NCBI GenBank assembly: GCA_018882965.1
Contig: VEQY01000010.1
Coordinates: 1 to 64,000 of the forward strand
From: Mycobacterium sp.
Lineage (GTDB): Bacteria > Actinomycetota > Actinomycetes > Mycobacteriales > Mycobacteriaceae
Length of the DNA: 64,000 nt
Direction: 5' to 3'
Positions 8,872-19,315 of this stretch are shown here, in pieces (position 1 is the stretch's first letter; each line of letters starts with the position of its first letter). Made by a program: the position numbers and the translations under genes. Under the pieces are notes generated by a model. That model did no database searches. It was not told the DNA's origin and worked only from the letters and a program-made list of their open reading frames with translations.

Positions 8872-9606
8872 GTGGCACTCACGACACGCATGGCAGCCGG
8901 CACCGCGGTGGCTGCGGCAGCGCTGATGGGAATCGCTCTGTCCGGCTGTTCGGTGTCGGTGCAGACCAGTAAGCCCGAGGTCAGTCCGGCTGATCTGCAG
9001 AAGGATCTCACCGACAGGCTCGACAAGGCCGGCAACCCCGCCAAGTCGATCAACTGTGCCGAAGGACTCAAGGGCGAGGTCGGCCAGACCGCCAGCTGCG
9101 ACGTCATGTTCAGCGACACCAACAGCGTCGAGGCGGTATTCACCGCCACCAAGGTTGAGGGCAGCACAGTCAGCTACGACATCGCACCCGAGCTGACGCA
9201 AGAGCAGTTGGCGACGGCGGTTTCCGGCCTGGCGAAAGCCCAGTCGGCTTCCTGCGACGCGGGCCTGGCAGGGAAGGTCGGCGAGTCCACCCAGTGCACC
9301 GTGACCATCGACGGGACCGAGTCGGTGCGGGTCGTCGAGGTCAGCCAAGTCGAGGGCCTCTCGATGGACCTCAGCGTTATGCAGGTCGTGCCCAAGGAGC
9401 AGCTCGGGGATCTGCTCCTGGCGCGGATCGCCGACGACACCGGCGTGCAGCCCGACGCGGTCGAGTGCATGACCGGGCTGCAGGCCAAGCCGGGTAGCAC
9501 GGTGGACTGCACCGCGCTCTCCGACGGGGTCAGCCAGCCGTACCGGGTGACGGTGACCACCGTCGATGGCAGCACGATCAACTTCGAGTACCAGGCGCAG
9601 CCCTAG
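8872..9606 (+). CDS. Lipoprotein with three DUF4333-like repeats
   Basis: This 244-residue exported protein has a lipobox, ALSGC, with the acylated cysteine near residue 25, and so should be anchored on the outer face of the membrane. The rest is three repeats of about 70 residues, starting near residues 33, 104 and 168. Each begins with a short helix (E-L/Q-L...) and contains two cysteines, as in C-(A/D)-x-GL-x-x-x-x-G followed by C-x-(V/A), typical of DUF4333 modules. Each repeat probably holds its own disulfide. The GTG start at 8872 follows GGAGG, and a TAACGT -10 hexamer lies at 8827-8832. Function is unknown. Confidence 0.8.
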   Translation: MALTTRMAAGTAVAAAALMGIALSGCSVSVQTSKPEVSPADLQKDLTDRLDKAGNPAKSINCAEGLKGEVGQTASCDVMFSDTNSVEAVFTATKVEGSTVSYDIAPELTQEQLATAVSGLAKAQSASCDAGLAGKVGESTQCTVTIDGTESVRVVEVSQVEGLSMDLSVMQVVPKEQLGDLLLARIADDTGVQPDAVECMTGLQAKPGSTVDCTALSDGVSQPYRVTVTTVDGSTINFEYQAQP

Positions 9607-9642
9607 GCCGGTTCGGTCGCTCGGCTTTCCACAGCCGCCGCT

Positions 9643-9651
9643 TTATCCACA
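9643..9651 (+). promoter_or_regulatory. DnaA box (TTATCCACA) upstream of the SSB-like gene
   Basis: TTATCCACA matches the canonical DnaA box exactly. A second, weaker match TTTCCACAG lies at 9626-9634. Both are within the 140-base gap before the SSB-like gene. A chance match is possible, since a 9-mer is expected about once per few hundred kilobases. Confidence 0.35.
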
Positions 9652-9689
9652 CGCCGTCGCTCGTCTCACGTCTCGCTGCAGTGTGAGTC

Positions 9690-9714
9690 GGTTCCAGCCA
9701 TCAGTCTGGGAACC
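9690..9714 (+). promoter_or_regulatory. Hairpin before the SSB-like gene
   Basis: GGTTCCAG (9690-9697) pairs with CTGGGAACC (9706-9714) with one bulged base around an 8-base loop. It lies 33 bases before the ATG and could be an operator or a leader structure. Confidence 0.35.
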
Positions 9715-9746
9715 ACATCACGCACCCCGAGAGAGGACGCCCGATC

Positions 9747-10235
9747 ATGTTCGAGACACCCATCACCGTCGTTGGCCGGATCATCACCGATCTACGCCGC
9801 CGCGTCGTGGCGGGCCAGGAGGTGATCAGCTTCCGGGTGGCCAGCAATTCCCGCCGGCGCACCGCGGAGGGCACCTGGGAGTCGGGCAACACGCTGTACA
9901 TCACCGTCAACTGCTGGGGCAGGCTCGTCACCGGGGTCGGCGCGGGCTTGTACAAGGGCGCGGCGATCATCGCGGTCGGGACCGTGCACACCAGCGAGTA
10001 CGAGGATCGTGAGGGCGTGAAGCGCTCCTCGCTGGAGATGCGCGCCACCGCCGTGGGACCCGATCTAGCCTGGACGATCGCGCGTATCGAGCAGCCGCCC
10101 CAGACGCGCGCGGCCGCCGATGCCGCCGAGCTAGACGACGTAGACGACGGCTCCGCAGACGGGCCGGCCGCGACCGACTCTGACCTTGTGTCCGACCCCG
10201 ACGCCGACTCGGACGGGCTGTCGCTCTCGGCCTGA
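9747..10235 (+). CDS. Single-stranded DNA-binding protein-like (second SSB, Rv2478c type)
   Basis: This 162-residue protein has an N-terminal OB fold. Residues 1-110 follow the SSB pattern: a VVGRIITDLRRR start, then SFRVASNSRRR, an aromatic YITVNCWG strand and a GTVHTSEYEDREG hairpin. The C-terminal 50 residues are acidic and disordered but lack the DDDIPF-type tip of the main SSB. It is therefore the mycobacterial SsbB-like paralogue rather than the essential SSB, which normally sits beside rpsF and rpsR. A CGAGAGAGG ribosome-binding region precedes the ATG. It is followed closely by ettA, which appears to have its own promoter. Confidence 0.85.
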   Translation: MFETPITVVGRIITDLRRRVVAGQEVISFRVASNSRRRTAEGTWESGNTLYITVNCWGRLVTGVGAGLYKGAAIIAVGTVHTSEYEDREGVKRSSLEMRATAVGPDLAWTIARIEQPPQTRAAADAAELDDVDDGSADGPAATDSDLVSDPDADSDGLSLSA

Positions 10236-10240
10236 GGAGG

Positions 10241-10255
10241 GGCCCCTGCGGGGCC
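10241..10255 (+). terminator. Short GC hairpin between the SSB-like gene and ettA
   Basis: GGCCCC-TGC-GGGGCC is a perfect 6-bp stem 5 bases after the SSB-like stop. It has no T-tract, so it would be a weak or factor-dependent terminator at best. It sits just before the ettA -10 hexamer. Confidence 0.35.
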
Positions 10256-10260
10256 GTGCC

Positions 10261-10266
10261 TAGGAT
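10261..10266 (+). promoter_or_regulatory. -10 hexamer TAGGAT, leaderless promoter of ettA
   Basis: TAGGAT lies 7 bases before the GTG at 10274, the spacing expected when transcription starts on the start codon. Confidence 0.5.
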
Positions 10267-10273
10267 GAGCGCC

Positions 10274-11950
10274 GTGGCGGATTTCATCTACACCATGCGC
10301 AAGGTCCGCAAAGCCCACGGCGACAAGGTGATCCTTGACGACGTCACGCTGAGTTTCCTGCCGGGCGCCAAGATCGGTGTCGTCGGCCCCAACGGGGCGG
10401 GCAAGTCCAGCGTGCTGCGCATCATGGCCGGTCTCGATCAGCCCAACAACGGCGATGCGTTCCTGGCACCCGGGGCCACTGTGGGAATCCTGCAGCAGGA
10501 GCCCCCGCTCAACGAGGACAAGACCGTCCGGGAGAACGTCGAGGAGGGCCTCGGCGACATCAAGGTGAAACTCGACCGGTTCAACGAGGTCGCTGAGCTG
10601 ATGGCCACCGACTACACCGACGACCTCATGGAGGAGATGGGCCGGCTGCAGGAGGAGCTCGATCACGCCGACGCGTGGGACCTCGATTCGCAACTCGAGC
10701 AGGCCATGGATGCGCTTCGCTGCCCGCCGCCCGACGAGCCGGTCACCCACCTCTCCGGGGGCGAGCGGCGCCGGGTCGCGCTGTGCAGGCTGTTGCTCAG
10801 CAAGCCGGACCTGTTGTTGCTCGACGAGCCGACCAACCATCTCGACGCCGAAAGCGTGCAGTGGCTCGAGCAGCACCTCGCCGAGTACAAGGGTGCGATC
10901 CTGGCCGTCACCCACGACCGGTACTTTCTCGACAACGTCGCCGAGTGGATTCTGGAACTCGATCGCGGACGGGCCTACCCCTACGAGGGCAACTACTCCA
11001 CGTACCTGGAGAAGAAGGCTGAGCGCCTCGAGGTGAGCGGCAAGCGCGACCAGAAACTGCAGAAGCGGCTTCGCGAGGAGCTGGCCTGGGTGCGGTCGGG
11101 AGCCAAGGCCCGTCAGGCCAAGAACAAGGCGCGGCTGCAGCGCTACGAGGAGATGGCGGCCGAGGCCGAGAAGACCCGCAAGCTGGACTTCGAGGAGATC
11201 CAGATCCCCACCGGCCCACGGCTGGGCAGCCTCGTCGTCGAGGTCGACCACCTCGACAAGGGCTACGACGGCCGGGTGCTCATCAAGGATCTGTCCTTCA
11301 CGCTGCCGCGCAACGGGATCGTCGGTGTGATCGGGCCCAACGGGGTCGGCAAGACCACCCTGTTCAAGACCATCGTCGGGCTGGAGAAGCCCGACAGCGG
11401 GACGGTGCGCGTCGGTGACACGGTCAAACTCAGCTACGTCGACCAGGGCCGGGCGGGTATCGACCCCAAGAAGACGGTCTGGGAGGTCGTCTCGGACGGC
11501 CTGGATTTCATCGAGGTCGGCCAGAACGAGATCCCGTCGCGGGCCTACGTCTCGGCGTTCGGCTTCAAAGGCCCCGATCAGCAGAAACCGGCCGGCGTGC
11601 TGTCCGGCGGCGAACGCAATCGGCTCAACCTCGCCCTGACCCTCAAACAGGGCGGCAACCTGCTGCTGCTGGACGAGCCCACCAATGATCTCGACGTCGA
11701 GACCCTGGGCTCGCTGGAGAACGCGCTGGAGAAGTTCCCCGGCTGCGCGGTGGTGATCTCCCACGACAGGTGGTTTCTGGACCGCACCTGCACCCACATC
11801 CTGGCCTGGGAGGGCGACGCCTCCAACGAGGCGAAATGGTTCTGGTTCGAGGGCAACTTCGGAGCCTACGAGGAGAACAAGGTGGAGCGGCTGGGCGCGG
11901 AGGCCGCTCGTCCGCACAGAGTGACCCACCGCCGACTCACTCGGGACTAA
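10274..11950 (+). CDS. ettA: ABC-F translation factor EttA (energy-dependent translational throttle)
   Basis: This 558-residue soluble protein has two ABC ATPase domains and no membrane part, as in ABC-F factors that bind the ribosomal E site and gate the first elongation steps. Domain 1 has Walker [10 protein letters not shown] near residue 38, signature LSGGERRR near 162 and Walker [13 protein letters not shown] near 181. Domain 2 has GPNGVGKTT near 354, LSGGERNR near 443 and [12 protein letters not shown] near 464. The linker near residues 240-310 is a charged coiled-coil hairpin. The GTG at 10274 gives the family N-terminus (ADFIYTM) and fits the leaderless promoter. An ATG 9 bases upstream is the alternative start. 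It corresponds to Rv2477c. Confidence 0.95.
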   Translation: MADFIYTMRKVRKAHGDKVILDDVTLSFLPGAKIGVVGPNGAGKSSVLRIMAGLDQPNNGDAFLAPGATVGILQQEPPLNEDKTVRENVEEGLGDIKVKLDRFNEVAELMATDYTDDLMEEMGRLQEELDHADAWDLDSQLEQAMDALRCPPPDEPVTHLSGGERRRVALCRLLLSKPDLLLLDEPTNHLDAESVQWLEQHLAEYKGAILAVTHDRYFLDNVAEWILELDRGRAYPYEGNYSTYLEKKAERLEVSGKRDQKLQKRLREELAWVRSGAKARQAKNKARLQRYEEMAAEAEKTRKLDFEEIQIPTGPRLGSLVVEVDHLDKGYDGRVLIKDLSFTLPRNGIVGVIGPNGVGKTTLFKTIVGLEKPDSGTVRVGDTVKLSYVDQGRAGIDPKKTVWEVVSDGLDFIEVGQNEIPSRAYVSAFGFKGPDQQKPAGVLSGGERNRLNLALTLKQGGNLLLLDEPTNDLDVETLGSLENALEKFPGCAVVISHDRWFLDRTCTHILAWEGDASNEAKWFWFEGNFGAYEENKVERLGAEAARPHRVTHRRLTRD

Positions 11951-11953
11951 TGT
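11948..11953 (+). promoter_or_regulatory. -10 hexamer TAATGT, leaderless promoter of gdh
   Basis: TAATGT lies 7 bases before the ATG at 11961 and overlaps the ettA stop codon. Confidence 0.45.
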
Positions 11954-11960
11954 CGGCCCC

Positions 11961-14900
11961 ATGACGGTCGACCGGACACCCGCCGATCTGGCTGGGCTTG
12001 CGGACGCCTACGCGGCCACCTACCACGGCCAGCACGGGCAGCCCTTCCCCGACGACGCCGACGGCTCCGGGGGATCCGACGGCACCCCGTCGGTGTCGCC
12101 GGAACTCATCGCCGCCCAGGAGCGCCTCGCGCATCAGCGCCGGCCCGACCAGACCCTCGTGCAGGTCTACGACGCCGACGAGCCCGGTGGGTTCGGCCCG
12201 GCGATACAGATCGTCACCGAGCAGGCCACCGCGCTCATCGACTCGGTCACCGTCCTGCTGCACCGGCTCGGGGTGGCCTACGTCGCTCTCATGCATCCCC
12301 TCGTGCACGTGCGCCGGGACGACTCCGGCGTGCTCATCGATGCAACCACCGGCGGTCATGCACCCCCGGACTGCGTCGACGAGTCCTGGATCCACGTGCA
12401 GCTGTCCCCGTCGGTGGACCAGCGCGCCCTGACCGAGGCAGCCCGGCTGCTTCCCCTGGTCGTCGCCGACGCCCGGCAGGTCGCCCGGGACTCGGGAGCG
12501 CTGGCGGCGACGCTGGCACATCTGGCCGACGACATCGACGCTGACGACGGGACCCGCTTCGCGGGCCCGGATCGCTCCGACGTAGCGGCCCTGCTGCGCT
12601 GGCTCGGCAACGGCCACTACGTCGTTCTCGGTGCCCTGCGCTGCACGGTTGGCGGGGAGAGCGTCGCCGTCGACGAGGCCAGCCGGCTGGGCGTCGCCCG
12701 GCTGCGCACCGAACTGCTGCCCCAACTCACCGACTCCGGCGATCTGCTCATGCTCGCGCAGGCCACCATGCCGAGCTTTCTGCGCTACGGGGCGTTCCCG
12801 TACATCGTCGCGGTACGCGAGCAGCCCGATGTCGAGCATCGCTTCGTCGGGCTGTTCACCGTCTCGGCACTCAACGAGAACGTGCTCGACATCCCGCTGC
12901 TGTCGCGGCGTGTGCAGCAGGCGCTGGCCCTTTCAGAGGATGATCCGAGCCACCCCGGTCAGCTCATGCTCGACGTGATCCAGACCATGCCGCGAGCAGA
13001 ACTGTTCGCGCTGTCCTCCGAGCAGTTGCTGACGATGGCCAGCCAGGTCATCGACCTCGGGTCGCGGCGCCGCGCGCTGCTGTTCGCGCGCGCCGACCAG
13101 TTCGGCCATTTCGTCTCGTGCCTGGTCTATCTGCCCCGCGACCGTTACACGACCGCGGTACGGCTGAACATGCAGCAGATACTGCTGCGCGAGTTCGGCG
13201 GCAGCAACATCGACTACGCCGCGCGCGTCAGCGAGTCCCTCTGGGCGGTGGTTCATTTCACGGTGCGGTTACCCGACTCGCCCGATCGCGCGACGATCGA
13301 TACCTCCGAGGCCAACCGGGTCCGGATTCAGGATCTGCTCACCGCGGCAACCCGCACCTGGTCTGATCGGCTGCTGGGCGCCGGCCAAGTCGGGCGGACC
13401 GACACGGTCCTCCTCGAGCACTACGCGGAGGCGCTGCCCGAGGAGTTCAAACAGGCTGTCACCCCGGACGAGGCGCTGAACGACATCGGGCTTATCGAAG
13501 CGGTCGCCAAGGACTCGGTGATCCTGCAACTCGAGCCAGGTGACTTCGGCCGGGAGGTCTTTCTCACCTGGTACCTGGGTGACTGCTCGGCGTCGCTGAG
13601 CGAACTGCTGCCGATGCTGCAGAGTATGGGGGTCGAGGTTCTCGAGCAGCGGCCCTTCACCGTCAGCCGTCGTGACGGCCTCGAGGTGTGGATCTACCAG
13701 TTCAAGATCCGCCCCGAGAGCAACGCCCCGGCGTTCGCCTCCGAACAGGACTGGGACGCCACCGCCGCGCGCTTCACCGATGCGGTCACCGCTATCTGGC
13801 ACGGCCGCGCCGAGGTCGACCGGTTCAACGAACTGGTGCTGCGGGCCGGGATGACCTGGCAGCAGGTGACGGTGATCCGCGCCTACGCGAAGTATCTGCG
13901 GCAGGCGGGCTTCTCCTACAGCCAGTCTCACATCGAATCCGTCCTCAACGGCAACACCGCGACCGCGCGGTCGCTGGTCGCGCTGTTCGAGGCCATGTTC
14001 GATCCCGACGCGGCAGCCAAGGGCCTGGACGCCCGGGCTGCCGCGGCGGCGGTGACCGCCGGCATCGACGCCCTGACGAGTCTGGACACCGATCGCGTGC
14101 TCAGGGCTTTCGCATCGATGATCCAGGCGACGCTGCGCACCAACTTCTTCGTCACCGACCCCGGGTCGGTCCGCGCCAGAAACGTCGTGTCGATCAAAGT
14201 CAACCCGGAGTTGATCCCCGAGTTACCACTGCCACGGCCGAAGTTCGAGATCTTCGTCTACTCCCCGCAGGTCGAAGGCGTGCACCTGCGGTTCGGCAAC
14301 GTAGCCCGTGGCGGGTTGCGATGGTCGGACCGCCGCGAGGACTTCCGCACCGAGATCCTCGGGCTGGTCAAGGCCCAGGCCGTCAAGAACGCCGTCATCG
14401 TCCCCGGCGGCGCCAAGGGCGGATTCGTCGTCAAGCACCCCCCGCTCCCGACCGGTGACGCCGCCGCCGACCGGGAGGCGTTCCGCGCCGAGGGTGTGGC
14501 CTGCTACCGGTTGTTCGTCGGTGGTCTGCTCGATGTGACCGACAACGTCGACCGCTCCAGCGGCGGGATCATCCCGCCGGCGCGGGTCGTTCGCCGCGAC
14601 GGTGACGACGCCTATCTCGTCGTCGCTGCCGACAAGGGCACCGCGACCTTCTCCGACATCGCCAACGACGTCGCGCTCTCCTACGGATTCTGGCTCGGCG
14701 ACGCGTTCGCCTCCGGTGGTTCGGTGGGCTATGACCACAAGGCGATGGGTATCACCGCCAAGGGCGCCTGGGAGTCGGTCAAGCGCCACTTCCGGGAGAT
14801 GGGAGTGGACACCCAGTCCGAGGACTTCACCGTCGTCGGCGTCGGCGACATGAGCGGCGACGTGTTCGGTAACGGCATGCTGCTGTCACGCCACATCCGG

Positions 14901-16757
14901 CTTATCGCGGCGTTCGATCATCGGCACATCTTCGTCGACCCCGCCCCGGACTCGGCGAAGTCGTTCGTGGAACGTCAGCGCCTGTTCGAGCTGCCCCGTT
15001 CGAGCTGGGAGGACTACAACGCGGATCTGATCAGCGCGGGCGGCGGGGTTTTCAGCAGACAGCAGAAGGCGATCGCGATCACCCCGCAGATGCACGACGC
15101 GCTGGGAATCGACTCAAGCATCGCCGAGATGACACCGCCCGACCTGATCCGCGCGATCCTGCTCGCGCCGGTGGATCTGCTCTTCAACGGGGGAATCGGC
15201 ACCTACATCAAGGCCGAAGCGGAGTCGCAGGCTGCGGTCGGCGATCGGGCGAACGATGCGGTCCGGGTCAACGCGAACGAATTGCGGGCGAAGGTGATCG
15301 GCGAGGGCGGAAACCTCGGGGTGACCTCCCTGGGGCGGGTCGAGTTCGATCTGTGTGGGGGCCGGATCAACACCGACGCCCTGGACAACTCGGCCGGCGT
15401 GGACTGCTCCGACCACGAGGTGAACATCAAGATTCTGGTCGACTCGCTGGTCAACGTCGGCAAGGTCGATCCGGATCGGCGCACCGAACTGCTGGCGTCG
15501 ATGACCGACGAGGTGTCGCGGCTGGTGCTGACCGACAACAGCGATCAGAACGATCTGATGGGTACCAGCCGGGCCAATGCGGCATCGCTGCTCAACGTGC
15601 ACGCCCGTCAGATCCAGCAACTCGAGGAACGCCGCGGGCTCAACCGTGAACTTGAGGCGCTCCCCACCGACAAGGAGATCGCCCGACGCCAAGAAATCGG
15701 TCTCGGCCTGACGTCCCCTGAGCTGGCGACGCTGATGGCGCACGTGAAACTGGCCCTGAAGGAAGATGTCCTGGCCAGTGACCTGCCCGATCAGGAGGTG
15801 TTCGCCGCCAGGCTGCCCGCGTACTTCCCGGCCCAGCTGCGCGACAACTTCGTCGACGAGATCCGTTCCCACCAGCTGCGACGAGAGATCGTCACGACCA
15901 TGCTGGTCAACAACGTCGTCGACACCGGCGGCATCACGTTCGCCTACCGCGCCACCGAGGACGCCGGTGTGGGCTACGTCGATGCGGTGCGGGCGTTCGC
16001 GGCGACCGACGCCATTTTCGGCATCGGGCACACCTGGCGGCTGATCCGCACCGCCGCCCAACTCAACGGCATCGCCTGCGACGTATCCGACCGTATGACG
16101 TTGGATCTGCGGCGACTGCTCGACCGCGCCTCGCGGTGGTTCCTGAACTACCGTCCGCAGCCGCTGGCCGTCGGCGCCGAGATCAACCGATTCGCGGCGA
16201 CCGTTGCGGAATTGGCACCGCGGATTCCGGAGTGGTTACGCGGCGACGACCGGGCCATCGTCGTCAAGGAGGCGGCGGAGTTCAGCGCCGGCGGAGCCCC
16301 GGAGGATCTCTCCTACACCGTGGCCACCGGGCTCTACCAGTACAGCCTCCTCGACGTGATCGACATCGCCGACATCGTCGAGCGCGATCCCGCCGAGGTG
16401 GCCGACTCCTACTTCGCGCTGATGGACTACCTCGGCACCGATGGCCTGCTGACCGCAGTCTCCGCGCTGCCGCGCGACGACCGCTGGCACGCGCTGGCCC
16501 GGCTGGCGATCCGCGACGACATCTACGTCTCGCTGCGCGCACTGTGCTTCGACGTCATCGCCGCAGGGGAGCCCGGCGAGACGGGGGAGCAGAAGATCTC
16601 CGAGTGGGAGCACAGCAACGGCTCGCGGGTCCAGCGCGCGCACCGCACGCTCACCGAGATCTATGCCAGTGATGCCTTCGATCTCGCCACCCTCTCGGTG
16701 GCGGCCCGCCAGATCCGCAGCATGACAAGGACGACCGGAAAAGGCACGAGTGGCTGA
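11961..16757 (+). CDS. gdh: NAD-specific glutamate dehydrogenase, large 180-kDa class
   Basis: This 1598-residue protein interconverts glutamate and 2-oxoglutarate plus ammonia with NAD. Its length is typical of the L_180 class. The N-terminal ~700 residues hold ACT-like and linker domains. The catalytic region begins near residue 740, with [14 protein letters not shown] near 776 and GGAKGGF, containing the catalytic lysine, near 816. The Rossmann domain follows, with [15 protein letters not shown] near 961 and GEGGNLG near 1114. In mycobacteria this enzyme is known to be restrained by the FHA protein GarA, which is not encoded here. It is followed 3 bases later by a thioesterase gene. It corresponds to Rv2476c. 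Confidence 0.95.
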   Translation: MTVDRTPADLAGLADAYAATYHGQHGQPFPDDADGSGGSDGTPSVSPELIAAQERLAHQRRPDQTLVQVYDADEPGGFGPAIQIVTEQATALIDSVTVLLHRLGVAYVALMHPLVHVRRDDSGVLIDATTGGHAPPDCVDESWIHVQLSPSVDQRALTEAARLLPLVVADARQVARDSGALAATLAHLADDIDADDGTRFAGPDRSDVAALLRWLGNGHYVVLGALRCTVGGESVAVDEASRLGVARLRTELLPQLTDSGDLLMLAQATMPSFLRYGAFPYIVAVREQPDVEHRFVGLFTVSALNENVLDIPLLSRRVQQALALSEDDPSHPGQLMLDVIQTMPRAELFALSSEQLLTMASQVIDLGSRRRALLFARADQFGHFVSCLVYLPRDRYTTAVRLNMQQILLREFGGSNIDYAARVSESLWAVVHFTVRLPDSPDRATIDTSEANRVRIQDLLTAATRTWSDRLLGAGQVGRTDTVLLEHYAEALPEEFKQAVTPDEALNDIGLIEAVAKDSVILQLEPGDFGREVFLTWYLGDCSASLSELLPMLQSMGVEVLEQRPFTVSRRDGLEVWIYQFKIRPESNAPAFASEQDWDATAARFTDAVTAIWHGRAEVDRFNELVLRAGMTWQQVTVIRAYAKYLRQAGFSYSQSHIESVLNGNTATARSLVALFEAMFDPDAAAKGLDARAAAAAVTAGIDALTSLDTDRVLRAFASMIQATLRTNFFVTDPGSVRARNVVSIKVNPELIPELPLPRPKFEIFVYSPQVEGVHLRFGNVARGGLRWSDRREDFRTEILGLVKAQAVKNAVIVPGGAKGGFVVKHPPLPTGDAAADREAFRAEGVACYRLFVGGLLDVTDNVDRSSGGIIPPARVVRRDGDDAYLVVAADKGTATFSDIANDVALSYGFWLGDAFASGGSVGYDHKAMGITAKGAWESVKRHFREMGVDTQSEDFTVVGVGDMSGDVFGNGMLLSRHIRLIAAFDHRHIFVDPAPDSAKSFVERQRLFELPRSSWEDYNADLISAGGGVFSRQQKAIAITPQMHDALGIDSSIAEMTPPDLIRAILLAPVDLLFNGGIGTYIKAEAESQAAVGDRANDAVRVNANELRAKVIGEGGNLGVTSLGRVEFDLCGGRINTDALDNSAGVDCSDHEVNIKILVDSLVNVGKVDPDRRTELLASMTDEVSRLVLTDNSDQNDLMGTSRANAASLLNVHARQIQQLEERRGLNRELEALPTDKEIARRQEIGLGLTSPELATLMAHVKLALKEDVLASDLPDQEVFAARLPAYFPAQLRDNFVDEIRSHQLRREIVTTMLVNNVVDTGGITFAYRATEDAGVGYVDAVRAFAATDAIFGIGHTWRLIRTAAQLNGIACDVSDRMTLDLRRLLDRASRWFLNYRPQPLAVGAEINRFAATVAELAPRIPEWLRGDDRAIVVKEAAEFSAGGAPEDLSYTVATGLYQYSLLDVIDIADIVERDPAEVADSYFALMDYLGTDGLLTAVSALPRDDRWHALARLAIRDDIYVSLRALCFDVIAAGEPGETGEQKISEWEHSNGSRVQRAHRTLTEIYASDAFDLATLSVAARQIRSMTRTTGKGTSG

Positions 16758-16760
16758 AAC

Positions 16761-17174
16761 GTGAGCACGGGGTTCACCACCGGCGTGCACGTGCGCTGGT
16801 CGGACATCGACACCTACCAGCACATCAACCACGCGACCATGGTGACGATCCTGGAGGAAGCGCGGGTCGACTTTCTGCGGGAGCCCTTCGCCGAGGACAT
16901 CACCACGATCGGGCTGCTCATCCATGAGGTGCGCGTGCTCTACAAGGGCCAGTTGCGGCTGGCCGATTCGCCGCTGCAGGTCACCATCCGGACCAAGCGG
17001 CTGCGCGCGGTCGACTTCACCCTCGACTACGAGGTCCGCTCGGTCAGCGCCGACGCCGGCTCGCGACCGGCGGTGATCGCCGAGACGCAGTTGGCAGCGG
17101 TCCACATCGAAGAGCAGCGCCTGGTGCGGCTCTCGCCGGTCCATCGGGAATACCTGCAGCGCTGGATGCGATGA
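16761..17174 (+). CDS. Hotdog-fold acyl-CoA thioesterase (4HBT family)
   Basis: This 137-residue protein of the 4-hydroxybenzoyl-CoA thioesterase family has the diagnostic VRWSDIDTYQHINHATM segment near residues 11-27, including the active-site aspartate. It would hydrolyse an acyl-CoA; the chain length is not predictable. The GTG start lies 3 bases after the gdh stop, so it is co-transcribed with gdh. It corresponds to Rv2475c. The upstream segment has no separate promoter. Confidence 0.85.
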   Translation: MSTGFTTGVHVRWSDIDTYQHINHATMVTILEEARVDFLREPFAEDITTIGLLIHEVRVLYKGQLRLADSPLQVTIRTKRLRAVDFTLDYEVRSVSADAGSRPAVIAETQLAAVHIEEQRLVRLSPVHREYLQRWMR

Positions 17175-17205
17175 CGCGGCAAGGACTCGCAGAACGGCTC
17201 TCAGA

Positions 17206-17838
17206 ATGACTCTCCGGCTGGCCGAAGCCGCGCAACGGCAGGACCTGGCGGTGTTCGTCGAGCGCGCACTACGTCTCGACGATGCCGCGGTGATCCGGTT
17301 GCGAACCCGGGCCGACGGGCGGGTCGGGGTCTGGGTGGTGACCGGGCTGGGGGTGCTGGCCGGGCGGGTGGTGGCGGGCAGCGTGTATCCCGCGGACCTG
17401 TCCTGCGGTGCGGACACCCTGCTGCGGGGGCTGCGCAGCCCGGACGGACCCGATCACATCGACCCGGGACTGCCGATGGACTCCGGCTGGCGCGGCACGC
17501 TTCCTCCGGAGACCGGATTCGCCCATCTGGACGACGTGCCGGTGAGCGTGGTCGTCGACCTCGCGCGGAGCGGATCCGACCTGGCCCGTCAGCACCGCGG
17601 TCCGCTCGGCCCACCGGCCTCGCTGCTCGACCAGGACGTGCTGCAGGTCAGCTCGGGAGGGATCGGTGTGGCGGTGCCGATGCGCTGTGTCCTGGCCATG
17701 GCCGCGATGGGCTTCCTGCCCGAAGCGGCGGCCGGCGGCGATGTCATCCGGGTTCGGGCGCTCCCGGGGTGGCTGCGTCTCGACGCGCGATTCGGATCGG
17801 TGTTCTGCCGGCGCGGCGATCCGGCGCTGCTGCTCTGA
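17206..17838 (+). CDS. Conserved mycobacterial protein of unknown function (Rv2474c type)
   Basis: This 210-residue protein is not recognised beyond its position match to Rv2474c. It has an alternating beta-rich pattern from residue 25 to 60 (VIRLRTRADGRVGVWVVTGLGVLAGRVV) without a clear membrane helix. Cysteines are at about residue 67 and two further positions in the C-terminal half. It lies 31 bases after the thioesterase gene and probably belongs to the same transcript. It is convergent with glbO. Confidence 0.65.
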   Translation: MTLRLAEAAQRQDLAVFVERALRLDDAAVIRLRTRADGRVGVWVVTGLGVLAGRVVAGSVYPADLSCGADTLLRGLRSPDGPDHIDPGLPMDSGWRGTLPPETGFAHLDDVPVSVVVDLARSGSDLARQHRGPLGPPASLLDQDVLQVSSGGIGVAVPMRCVLAMAAMGFLPEAAAGGDVIRVRALPGWLRLDARFGSVFCRRGDPALLL

Positions 17839-17867
17839 TCCGGCTCAGAACCGGCCGCGGACAGGAC

Positions 17868-18281
17868 TCAGAACGGGGAATTCACCATCGAGTTCGCCGC
17901 CATCTCCAGATAGGCCAGCAACTCGCGGCGGTGCTCGTCGTCGAGGGTCGCCGAGTCGAGCGAGGCGACCGCCGTGCGCATACACCGCAGCCATGCGTCG
18001 CGTTCGATGAAACCGATCCGGAACGGGGCGTGCCGCATCCGCAGCCGCGGGTGGCCGCGCTGCTCGGAGTAGGTTCGCGGGCCGCCCCAGTACTGCTCCA
18101 GGAACATCCGCAAGCGGTCCTCGGCGGCGTCCAACTCGTCCTCGGGATACAGCGGCAGCAGCACCTCGTCCTCGCGCACCAGCTCGTAGAACCGGGATAC
18201 CAGGGTGCGGAACGTCGCCGCGCCGCCGACCGCCTGGTAAAACGTCTGAGCAGACTGGGGAGTCTGTGGTGGTTGTGCCAC
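17868..18281 (-). CDS. glbO: Group II truncated haemoglobin (TrHbO)
   Basis: This 137-residue truncated haemoglobin is close to M. tuberculosis GlbO. All haem-pocket landmarks are present: Tyr32 (B10), Tyr45 (CD1), the proximal His84 in [11 protein letters not shown] and Trp97 (G8) in ERDAWL. TrHbO binds oxygen tightly and has been linked to oxygen transfer at the membrane and peroxidase chemistry. The GTG start at 18281 is chosen because CAGAAT, a near-consensus -10, lies 6 bases upstream. This adds about 9 residues compared with the M. tuberculosis protein. It is a single gene, divergent from the HNH gene. Confidence 0.93.
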   Translation of the reverse strand: MAQPPQTPQSAQTFYQAVGGAATFRTLVSRFYELVREDEVLLPLYPEDELDAAEDRLRMFLEQYWGGPRTYSEQRGHPRLRMRHAPFRIGFIERDAWLRCMRTAVASLDSATLDDEHRRELLAYLEMAANSMVNSPF

Positions 18282-18287
18282 GTGTCC

Positions 18288-18293
18288 ATTCTG
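18288..18293 (-). promoter_or_regulatory. -10 hexamer CAGAAT, possible leaderless promoter of glbO
   Basis: CAGAAT lies 6 bases before the GTG start. The first base departs from TANNNT, so support is weaker than for the other leaderless sites. Confidence 0.3.
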
Positions 18294-18411
18294 GTCTATC
18301 GCGCCCGCGGCGCCGAACCCCCCGCCAACGCAGGTGGAATGCGCGGGGAACACGGCGCGAATACACGTGCGATCGGCGCCGATCCGTGGTGCACTGGTCT
18401 GTGGAGGACGC

Positions 18412-19035
18412 ATGGCGCAGCGCAAACGGAACCGCGGACACCGTGCCGCGGCAGGTTCTGTCGGGCTCGCGCCCGCCCTGCACCCGGTCGAGACCCGCTC
18501 GCCGCTGGAGAATTCGCTGTGGGGCCGGCGGCGCGTCCTGCTGCTGAACTCCACCTACGAGCCGCTGACCGCCCTGTCGATCCGCCGCGCGGTGGTCATG
18601 ATTCTGTGCGGAAAAGCCGACGTCGTGCACGAGGATCCCGGCGGGCCGGTCATCCACTCGGCCTCTCGGGTCATCACGGTCCCCTCGGTGATCCGGCTGC
18701 GCTGCTACGTCCGGGTGCCCTACCGGGCCCGGATACCGATGACCCGCGCCGCGCTGATGCATCGGGACCGCTTCCGCTGCGCCTACTGCGGCGCCAAGGC
18801 CGACACCGTCGACCATGTGGTTCCGCGCAGCCGCGGCGGCGAGCACACCTGGGAGAACTGCGTCGCCGCCTGCTCGACGTGCAACCATCGCAAAGCCGAC
18901 CGGCTGCTGGCCGAACTGGGCTGGACGCTGCGCCTGGTGCCCACCTCGCCGCGGGGCCAGCACTGGCGGCTGCTGAGCGCGGTCAAGGAACTCGACCCGG
19001 CCTGGATGCGCTATCTGGGCGAAGGCGCAGCCTGA
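18412..19035 (+). CDS. HNH endonuclease-domain protein (Rv2469c type)
   Basis: This 207-residue protein has a C-terminal HNH nuclease domain. CAYCG near residue 123 and CSTCN near 161 form the zinc-binding cysteine pairs, and [11 protein letters not shown] near 133 carries the catalytic DH. The N-terminal part ([12 protein letters not shown], near residue 43) is the segment common to free-standing actinobacterial HNH proteins. Target and role are unknown. The ATG follows a GGAGG site by 6 bases. An in-frame ATG 26 codons upstream was rejected. Nothing nearby suggests homing or a phage. Confidence 0.85.
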   Translation: MAQRKRNRGHRAAAGSVGLAPALHPVETRSPLENSLWGRRRVLLLNSTYEPLTALSIRRAVVMILCGKADVVHEDPGGPVIHSASRVITVPSVIRLRCYVRVPYRARIPMTRAALMHRDRFRCAYCGAKADTVDHVVPRSRGGEHTWENCVAACSTCNHRKADRLLAELGWTLRLVPTSPRGQHWRLLSAVKELDPAWMRYLGEGAA

Positions 19036-19077
19036 GCGAATTTCCGCGCCCCGGCCTCCCCGGTGCGACGCCTGCGC

Positions 19078-19083
19078 TACCGT
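19078..19083 (+). promoter_or_regulatory. -10 hexamer TACCGT, leaderless promoter of the small oxidase-subunit gene
   Basis: TACCGT lies 7 bases before the GTG at 19091. Confidence 0.45.
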
Positions 19084-19090
19084 TTTCGGT

Positions 19091-19315
19091 GTGAACTCGA
19101 CTCTCCTGCACGCGCTCTACGTCGCGGTGCCCGTCGGGCTGGGGGCGCTGCTTTATGCGCTGTTCGCCCGCGCGGACAGGCATCCGCCCACCTACTCGAT
19201 GTCCGAGCCATGGACGCATCCCCCGATCCTGTGGGCGGCCACCGATGAGGCACTCCCGGGCGGACACGACAGCGCGGGCGTGACCGTGGGAGGTGGGGCG
19301 AGTGGCCGGTGGTGA
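19091..19315 (+). CDS. ctaJ: Small single-helix protein, probable aa3-type oxidase subunit CtaJ
   Basis: This 74-residue protein has one transmembrane helix (residues about 5-26) and a hydrophilic C-terminal tail rich in proline and glycine. Position between the HNH gene and the DUF5130 gene, and the helix-plus-PP-Y tail, resemble the accessory subunit CtaJ seen in the mycobacterial cytochrome bcc-aa3 supercomplex. I identify it from memory of that neighbourhood, so the symbol is tentative. The GTG start fits a leaderless promoter. Its end overlaps the next gene by 14 bases, implying coupling. Confidence 0.55.
   Translation: MNSTLLHALYVAVPVGLGALLYALFARADRHPPTYSMSEPWTHPPILWAATDEALPGGHDSAGVTVGGGASGRW

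Noticed and set aside
9701..11962. A 753-codon open frame antisense to the SSB-like gene and ettA
   Set aside because: It is a codon-bias artefact; both plus-strand genes are unambiguous.
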